Below are positions 39,441 through 64,000 of a stretch of DNA of 64,000 nucleotides, one piece after another. A program made the position numbers and the translations under genes. The DNA is from Ficedula albicollis. Taxonomy: Eukaryota; Chordata; Aves; Passeriformes; Muscicapidae. The stretch's first letter is position 1, and each line of letters starts with the position of its first letter. The DNA lies in NCBI RefSeq assembly GCF_000247815.1, contig NW_004775926.1, forward strand, positions 421,974-485,973, in the 5' to 3' direction. Under the pieces are notes generated by a model, which ran no database searches, was not told where the DNA came from, and was given only the letters and a program-made list of their open reading frames with translations.

Positions 39441-41876
39441 TGACACTGCACTGTGGTGTGCTCCAAGTTTTCTTGGCTGCTGTTCACAGTTTGTGGGACC
39501 TGGAGGGGCCACAGGTAAGGGTGGTGCAGCACTGGAGCGCAGCCTTGTCGTCAGCTGCCCTTCCCATTCCTCTCTGCTGCTGTAAGGTGGTTCCAGGTGT
39601 ACCTGGGCTAGGGAGGGAGACAGGCTGGGCTCATGGGCACAGGGGACTGACCCTACAGAGACCCAGGGCTTGCTGGTGGGCATCACTGGAGCTGTGCTGG
39701 GCCACCAGAGTGTCCCTTGCTTTGGGACAACAGGAGGGTTCTCTCCAAGGACAGCCCTGCCCTGGGAGATGGGTGGGAGACCCTCTGTGGGGGTGACACA
39801 GGTGGCACTGCAGCAGAGGGACAAGGTCAGCCCCATGTCCAGTGGCCCCATGCCAGTGCAGTGGGGGGAGGTGTGTGTGTAAAATGTTAGGGTTCCCTAA
39901 ACCGTCTGGGCCCACCCCATAGCCATCCCACCTCCAAGGCCTGCTGGAGAAGGTTGGCTTTCCTACTAAGCACAAATAGTCATGCTTAATAATTATTTAA
40001 TAGTTGATAATGACAGTCTTCCAGATGTGGGTGAATGGAAATGAGACATTTTCACTCCAGAAAGAGGACTAAATTATTTTCTAGAGGAGCAGCTCTGGAA
40101 GTTAAAACCTATCAGAGCCCCAGACTCTCCAGATCTCTAGAAAAAACATATGAGAGGTTCTCTGACTGGCAAGAGAACAGCATATATGAAAGACAAGCAG
40201 GCTTCTAAAATCTGTTTTTCTGAGATCCTGTGTTATACTTGTCCAGAGATGTGGAGCAGATCAGCTTCACAAGTATTCACCTTAACTCAGAGAATCTGGG
40301 AAACTCACCATGCCTGCTGTTAACTGCCACATGCCAGATTAGACTTAGGGCAAGTGTTTAATTTTAAGTTGTTTAATTTTGCACTGACTCACACAACAGG
40401 TTTGCTTTCCTCCCCTGCCTCTAAGGGGACAAGGATCTGTTAACTAAGACTTTGAATTGCGATTAATCTGACAAATTCATATAACTAACCTTTGAAAACA
40501 AAGGTGACAGTTTCATAAAACGAATTACAAAGTCTCAATTGCCAAAGATGGCAATAATTGATGTTTCTGTAACCATGCACATACAGTGCGAATTAAAGTT
40601 GTCCTGTCACAGGACCATCCACAGCAATGCACTCTCATGTACTAGTAGAATTAACACCTCTGTAACTTCATTGCAAAACACCTTTTTTACCAAAATCTAG
40701 TACTTCTGTATAAGTGTAAGCCATCTCTGCTAACAACTGGGTTCTTTAGCAAGGAAATTCTGTATTTACAGTCTGGTTTGTAGCCTGTTCTGCAAAAATG
40801 CAACTTTTCCAGTTTTGCATGGTCTTTTTTAAAGTGAGCCTAACCTGACCTTCATGTGGAACTGTGTAATTAGGAGTTCCTGCTTCTCCTTTACCTTCCA
40901 CAGCTTCTCTCTCTCTCTCTCTCTTTCGGTATTTTGCAATCACTGTGGGGAGTGATTTCAACCACAGCTAATAGCCATATCACTGCTTTTCCCCTGTGGG
41001 TAGCTCTGTAGTGTGGGTGGACAACTCCCTGGACTGTTCTCAGCCAAAACCAAATGCCCAGCCCATGTATTTGTCCTTTCAAACACGTCCCTGCGTGGCT
41101 CAGCATCTGCCTAAGCAAGGCAAGCTGGAAAGTGGTGGTTTAGATGATGATTTACACGACAAAGACCAGTGCAGTGCAGTTCTTGTGATGGTTCTCTTTG
41201 CTTCTGCTCCTCCTGCTCTGCTTCCCCTGCCCCTGTACTCCTCAATCTTCTAGTCTGTCACAGGCACATGCTGCATGTCTGCATCCCAAATGTGTTTATT
41301 CATCCTATTTTGGCTTCTCCTGGAGAAAGAGATCCCGCAGAACACTAAACATCATTTTCTATGAAAGTTTTCAGCATGAAAGATTCAGCAGAAATTAAAA
41401 ACAGACTTTCCCTTCTACTTGAAACAGCTGTTTAAAAAAAAAACTGCAGATTTTTAAAATGTAATTTGTTTATTTTCATGTCATATACTCATTTAGCTCA
41501 AACAATATTGATAGCTCTGTTTGAATCCTGGTAAGACACAGTGCTAAATTGATATTTTTAAAGTATTTCTTAAGGAAAGGCTTCAAGTTCTGCTTGAGAG
41601 AATGTACAAAGTGCAGTGTAGTCATACTTAAGTTTTTGCTATACAGAGAAGCTATTACAATTTGCACAGGGACCATGCAGCAGTCACAGTTATCATTTTC
41701 ACATCACTGAAGCCAAAAAACAGGGAGGAGTACTACTATTACCCCAACTGCTCATATGAGGAGTCTCCAGATTTTGCTGTCTTTCTAAACAGCTGCAGAC
41801 ACCCCCATGCTCTCTCTTCCGGCCATGGCCATTACAGAAAAAACACCTCTGTTTATTTTTTGTTATTTTGTATTTT
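39441..41876. other. Intergenic, no gene seen
   Basis: GC-rich to about 39,900 (possibly upstream intron of the MROH-like remnant), then AT-rich. A (CT)n run of about ten units lies at 40,906-40,925. No exon was recognised. Confidence 0.45.
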
Positions 41877-42533
41877 TGTTTGAAAGACAGGTATCTGCTG
41901 ATAAAGGCAGGAGCCTCTCTTGAAATGGAAAATGTAAACCCCCCTCCCTCCAAATTATTGTAATTTTGAAATTAAGAGGCTCTCTGGCAAAGACATGGGA
42001 ATAGGATTAACAGTTCTTTTATAGGAAAATGAAAATAATAATACAGTAATATAAAAACACCAAAAACACTGACAGAGTCAGAATACAGCCTGACACCCTC
42101 CTGTCAGTCAGTCAGGGTGTTGGTAGCAGACTGATTAAATGGTGGCTGCAGTCCTCCTGGAGTTGCAGTGGCAGGTGTGGTTCAGTAGTGCTCCTGTAGA
42201 AGGGTGCAGTTTTCCTCTGAAGGTCCAGGGATGATGCAGAAAGGTCCGGTTTTCCTCTGGAATCCAGTGGAAAAAAGGCTGTTTCGGTGTTCCAAATGCC
42301 AGATTTTATCTAGGTAGGAAGTGTTTGGCTCCTCCTCCTGGGTGCAGCATCTCCCAATGGGATGATGTAATTTTATCAGTCACACAGTGGGACTCAGTGG
42401 CCCATTAACAGACGATATCTCCCTGGAGGAAGGATGGGTTGTGGAAAAGACAAAGAACATTGCTCCACCTGGTTTTAACAGATGGTGATAGAATACAAAC
42501 TTTTAGTTACATCCTGCATTGCAACCCAAGACA
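41877..42533 (+). mobile_element. Solo LTR, diverged relative of family A
   Basis: About 657 bases from TGTTTGAAAGACAGGTATCTG to GCAACCCAAGACA. The first 130 bases align with the start of the family A LTR (GACAGG, CTG-TAAAGGCAG, CCTCTTGAAATGGA, CCCCCCTCCCTCC), and the rest differs. Inside are repeated TCCGGTTTTCCTCTG and CAGTTTTCCTCTGAAG blocks. No coding sequence. Confidence 0.65.
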
Positions 42534-44699
42534 TTTTGCTTAGTTTCTTGAAAGCCTAGACTGAAGAGAATCAAAATTCTCTTTTTGATTCTTCTTTAGC
42601 AGACATTCCCCAGGTGGAAAAAACCAGTATTTTCTCATAAGTCCTCAGGTTAAGTAATATAAAGTTAAATATTTTTATATTCTTCCTTTTTAGGAGAACA
42701 ATATATGAATGATTGAGATAACTCTCAGATTATGGACACATATGCAGAATGTATTCACTATGATTCTTGTCCATTTTAAAAGTAAATATGGTATAAATAT
42801 ATATATATATATATATATATGTATAATCAATTTTAGCAATACAAAGTTGGCAACAGCAAAAATAGCTCATTTACTAGGAATTACAGGATCTATGCAAATT
42901 TCTATGCAAAATTACAGGATCTATGCAAAAACTTTTCCAGATTCTAGAATTTTACTTAAATCAGTGTACAGAGAAAACTTTTGGTATTAAGTGGTGCACT
43001 TTTGAAGGCTTTTGTTTAAAAATGTCAGTTATTGAAATGCTTTTCACATTTTGAAGAGGTGTAGTCTGTTGGATCTGTTAAGTTGCCTACATGCCTCATA
43101 TACACAATTTATGCTGACTGCAAAATTAGTAAATTAAAATTAATAAATTGTAGCTGCAGTGGCATTTTGAAGACATGTGGAAAGTACTTCTGATGTGTTT
43201 CAGAGGTGTGTCAGAAGCAGGACTGAGTCACACAGGTAAACACCATATTCCTTATTTTTTGTTTGTTTGGAGCTACCTTGAGTAAAAGGAACAATGTTGA
43301 TATTCAGTTTCATAAGCCTACCATGAGCCCAGACATAGTTTGAAGACACATCATTTACTCACCTCCTTTTTCAGACTAAGCCAGCAGGAAGAATTCAATC
43401 ACACAAGCAGCAGAAAGAAATCTCAGATAGAAGAAAATGGCAGGGAAATCTGGCAGCAGCAATGATTACTTGTTTCTTTGTAGAAGCTAGTCTTGCAGTT
43501 GAAACGAACAGAAGTTTATATTTTTAAAATAACGAGATATTAATAGATTGAACTATTATAATTTTATGTGCATAGGAAATGCTACATTTTTTTAAATTAG
43601 GTGGAAGCAGCAACTTGAAAACATAGAGTGGTGAAAAATAAGCATGGAATTGGCAAGATCAACATTTAGTTTTTTTCACTGGGTAGTTACGATAAGCAGA
43701 CTGATCTGGCCATCTGCTTCTACTACAATATTAATTTCAATTTAATTTTCGTAGTGCTAGTTAACCTTGTCGGCTAAATAAGCACCATTTAGTGTAATCT
43801 CATGGTAGACTGAGACGCTAAAATTCAGTGGTTTCAAAAACAAAAAGTTAGATTTTGAGACTACTGAGCGGAAGGCTCTTTACAAATAGTTTGGATTTTA
43901 AATACATCCTTTTGATTTGGGAGGTGAAATGGAGCACATCATAACCATACCTCTGTCAGGAAAGAAAAGTGTTTTACTTCAGGAAAATAGAAATTTGTCA
44001 GAAAAAAGAGAAATACTGGGGGTGTGGAGAAGGGATGATACCACATTTGTTTATAACAAAATGAAAACTCCGTGATTTAAAACTAAGCACCAAACTAAAT
44101 TCTGGAAGCAGACAGAATCAAAGCCAGCACCAAACACCTGCAGAGGGCTCAGTTTGTCCAACAATAAAATCTCCCAAACTTTGTCTCTTGTATTGCCTGT
44201 GAACACAGATCCTTTCACACCAGTGCCAGCTGCAGTGTAAAACTACCCTGGGTTATAATCCTACTGTGCTGACAATTTTCTGTTCCAGCAGGTGCTGTAG
44301 AATTTTTTCCCAGCTGCTATTACTTTTGTTACCCAGCAAATTCTAGTAACTGGCAGGGAAGGAAAAAACGGAAAGAGATAATGGTTTGTGTCAGCAAAGG
44401 CACCATGTGAGAAAAGCAGGAGCTCCTCACTCTGACTAAATTAATATTCTTTTTTTCCCCTTGAAGGGCTGTCACCCAGCAGTGGAAATTTGCAAAAGGA
44501 TTCTTGTTTTTCCTGAAGAACTAATGTTCAACCTGAAAGAGACTGTCTCTCACTGACAGCAAAACTTCACAAGCCACACTGGCATCAGCCGAGGAATATG
44601 AAACTGCAAACTCCGAAGCTGGGCTGACTCCGCCTGTGGTATTGCACTCCGAGTCCTGAAATGAGCAAACTTGCAGAATGGTGGGATCAGTTATGCGGG
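42534..44699. other. Intergenic, no gene seen
   Basis: AT-rich, with a (TA)n microsatellite at 42,797-42,820 and a 31-base repeat at 42,880-42,941 (ATTACAGGATCTATGCAAA twice). No coding sequence was recognised. Confidence 0.5.
42797..42820. repeat. (AT)n microsatellite
   Basis: About twelve AT units. Confidence 0.9.
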
Positions 44700-44935
44700 A
44701 AATGAGCTCCGAGGTCATCAAGTCCAGCCTATGACTGAACACCACCTTGTCAACGAGAGGATGGCACTGAGTGCCACTTCCAGCCTTTCCTCCACCACCT
44801 CCCTGGGCAGCTCCTTCTGCCCTCTCATCCCATCACTGGTCACCGGGGAGATCCCTGGATACCAAACTCCTTCAAAGCAGCCCCACATTGGGTGCTCAGG
44901 CAGCAGCAGGACTCAGTGTTGATTTTGAACCACAG
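44700..44935 (-). mobile_element. CR1 LINE fragment, minus strand
   Basis: Antisense CR1 text: GAGGTCATCAAGTCCAGCC, CTGAACACCACCTTGTCAAC, GAGTGCCACTTCCAGCC and CCCTGGGCAGCTCCTTC. Confidence 0.7.
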
Positions 44936-45057
44936 CAAGCAGCCTGTGGGTGAGGGAGAAGCAAATTCAGAATAGGGAACATCAGGCGCAGCAAAATTCC
45001 TTATTAATGAGGAGTTTATAGCTGCAGCTGGACACAAGCTCAGGGGTGCCCAGGTGG

Positions 45058-45535
45058 CCAAGAGGCCAGTGGCCCCTGGGCTGTCCCAGCCGTGGTGTGG
45101 CAGCAGGAGCAGGGCAGGGACTGTCCCTGTGCTGGCACTGCTGAGGCCCCACCTCGAGTGCTGTGTCCACTTCTGGGCCCCTCACCACAGGAATCGAGGG
45201 GCTGGAGCGTGTTCAGAGAAAGGAACGGAGCTGGGGAAGGGTCTGGAGCCCCAGGAGGGGCTCAGCCTGGAGAAAAGGAGGCTCGGGGGCGGACCATGTG
45301 GCTCTGCACAACTCCCTGACAGTAGAGGACAGCCGGGGGGTTGGGCTCTGCTCCTAGGGAATAGGAAATGGTCTGAAGCTGTGCCGAGGGACCGAGTTAG
45401 GTTGGATATCATGAGGAATTTCTTCATAGAACGGGTGGCCAGGGACGTACTGGAGTTACCATCCCTGGAGGTGCTTAAGGAAAGCCTGAATGCAGCGCTT
45501 AGTGCCATGTTCTTGTTGAAAGGGTGGTGTCCGGC
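45058..45535 (+). mobile_element. CR1 LINE fragment, plus strand
   Basis: Sense CR1 text: GAGTGCTGTGTCCACTTCTG, AGAAAAGGAGGCTCGGGGG, ATATCATGAGGAATTTCTTC, CCATCCCTGGAGGTGCTTAAG. It lies 0.1 kb upstream of the LMNB1 CpG island, and the usual terminal repeat is missing. Confidence 0.8.
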
Positions 45536-45599
45536 CAAATACTGGGCTCGATCACCCATCCCCGCCGGATTTATGCCGTGATTCTTAATTTACAGCCAC

Positions 45600-64000
<18,401 letters not shown>

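Overview
This is a window of vertebrate nuclear DNA, almost certainly from a songbird. It holds split genes with GT-AG introns, many CR1 LINE 3' ends (ending in short ATTCTGTG-like repeats), and avian-type ERV long terminal repeats (LTRs). Its two protein-coding genes are recognisable by conserved sequence. From memory of avian synteny, PHAX next to LMNB1 suggests chromosome Z; that is inference.

Layout. Bases 1-16,200 are gene-poor and repeat-rich: a disrupted LTR, a GGAA minisatellite, an ERVL-like LTR, a TTTTCT hexanucleotide array, and two copies of one LTR family in inverted orientation (11,933-12,628 and 14,666-15,368). Bases 16,200-18,930 hold CR1 copies and GC-rich sequence interrupted by a 1.17-kb run of G. 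The PHAX gene (U snRNA export adaptor, + strand) occupies 20,043-25,197 with four coding exons. Its first coding exon is not visible and probably lay in or beside the poly-G tract. Bases 25,200-36,900 are 3' UTR and intergenic DNA with CR1 pieces and one N gap. Bases 36,922-39,440 carry the broken remains, minus strand, of a MROH-like (maestro HEAT-repeat) gene. Bases 39,450-45,600 are intergenic with an LTR and two CR1 copies. A GC-rich promoter then leads into LMNB1 (lamin B1, + strand), whose first seven coding exons (46,334-63,799) lie here. The last exons, with the rest of the Ig-like tail domain and the CaaX end, lie beyond the window.

PHAX and LMNB1 are both nuclear housekeeping genes in the same orientation, but nothing here indicates shared regulation. 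PHAX carries capped snRNAs to the CRM1 export machinery, and lamin B1 builds the lamina.

The most distinctive property of the window is structural. Six pure G runs (140 to 1,172 bases) sit at seams, several flanked by short duplicated sequence. One N gap is flanked by a 63-base near-duplicate. At least a dozen two-copy tandem duplications (22-167 bases) are scattered through it. The simplest reading is a systematic assembly artefact, which has probably hidden PHAX exon 1 and part of the LMNB1 promoter. I found no evidence of an undescribed biological system.
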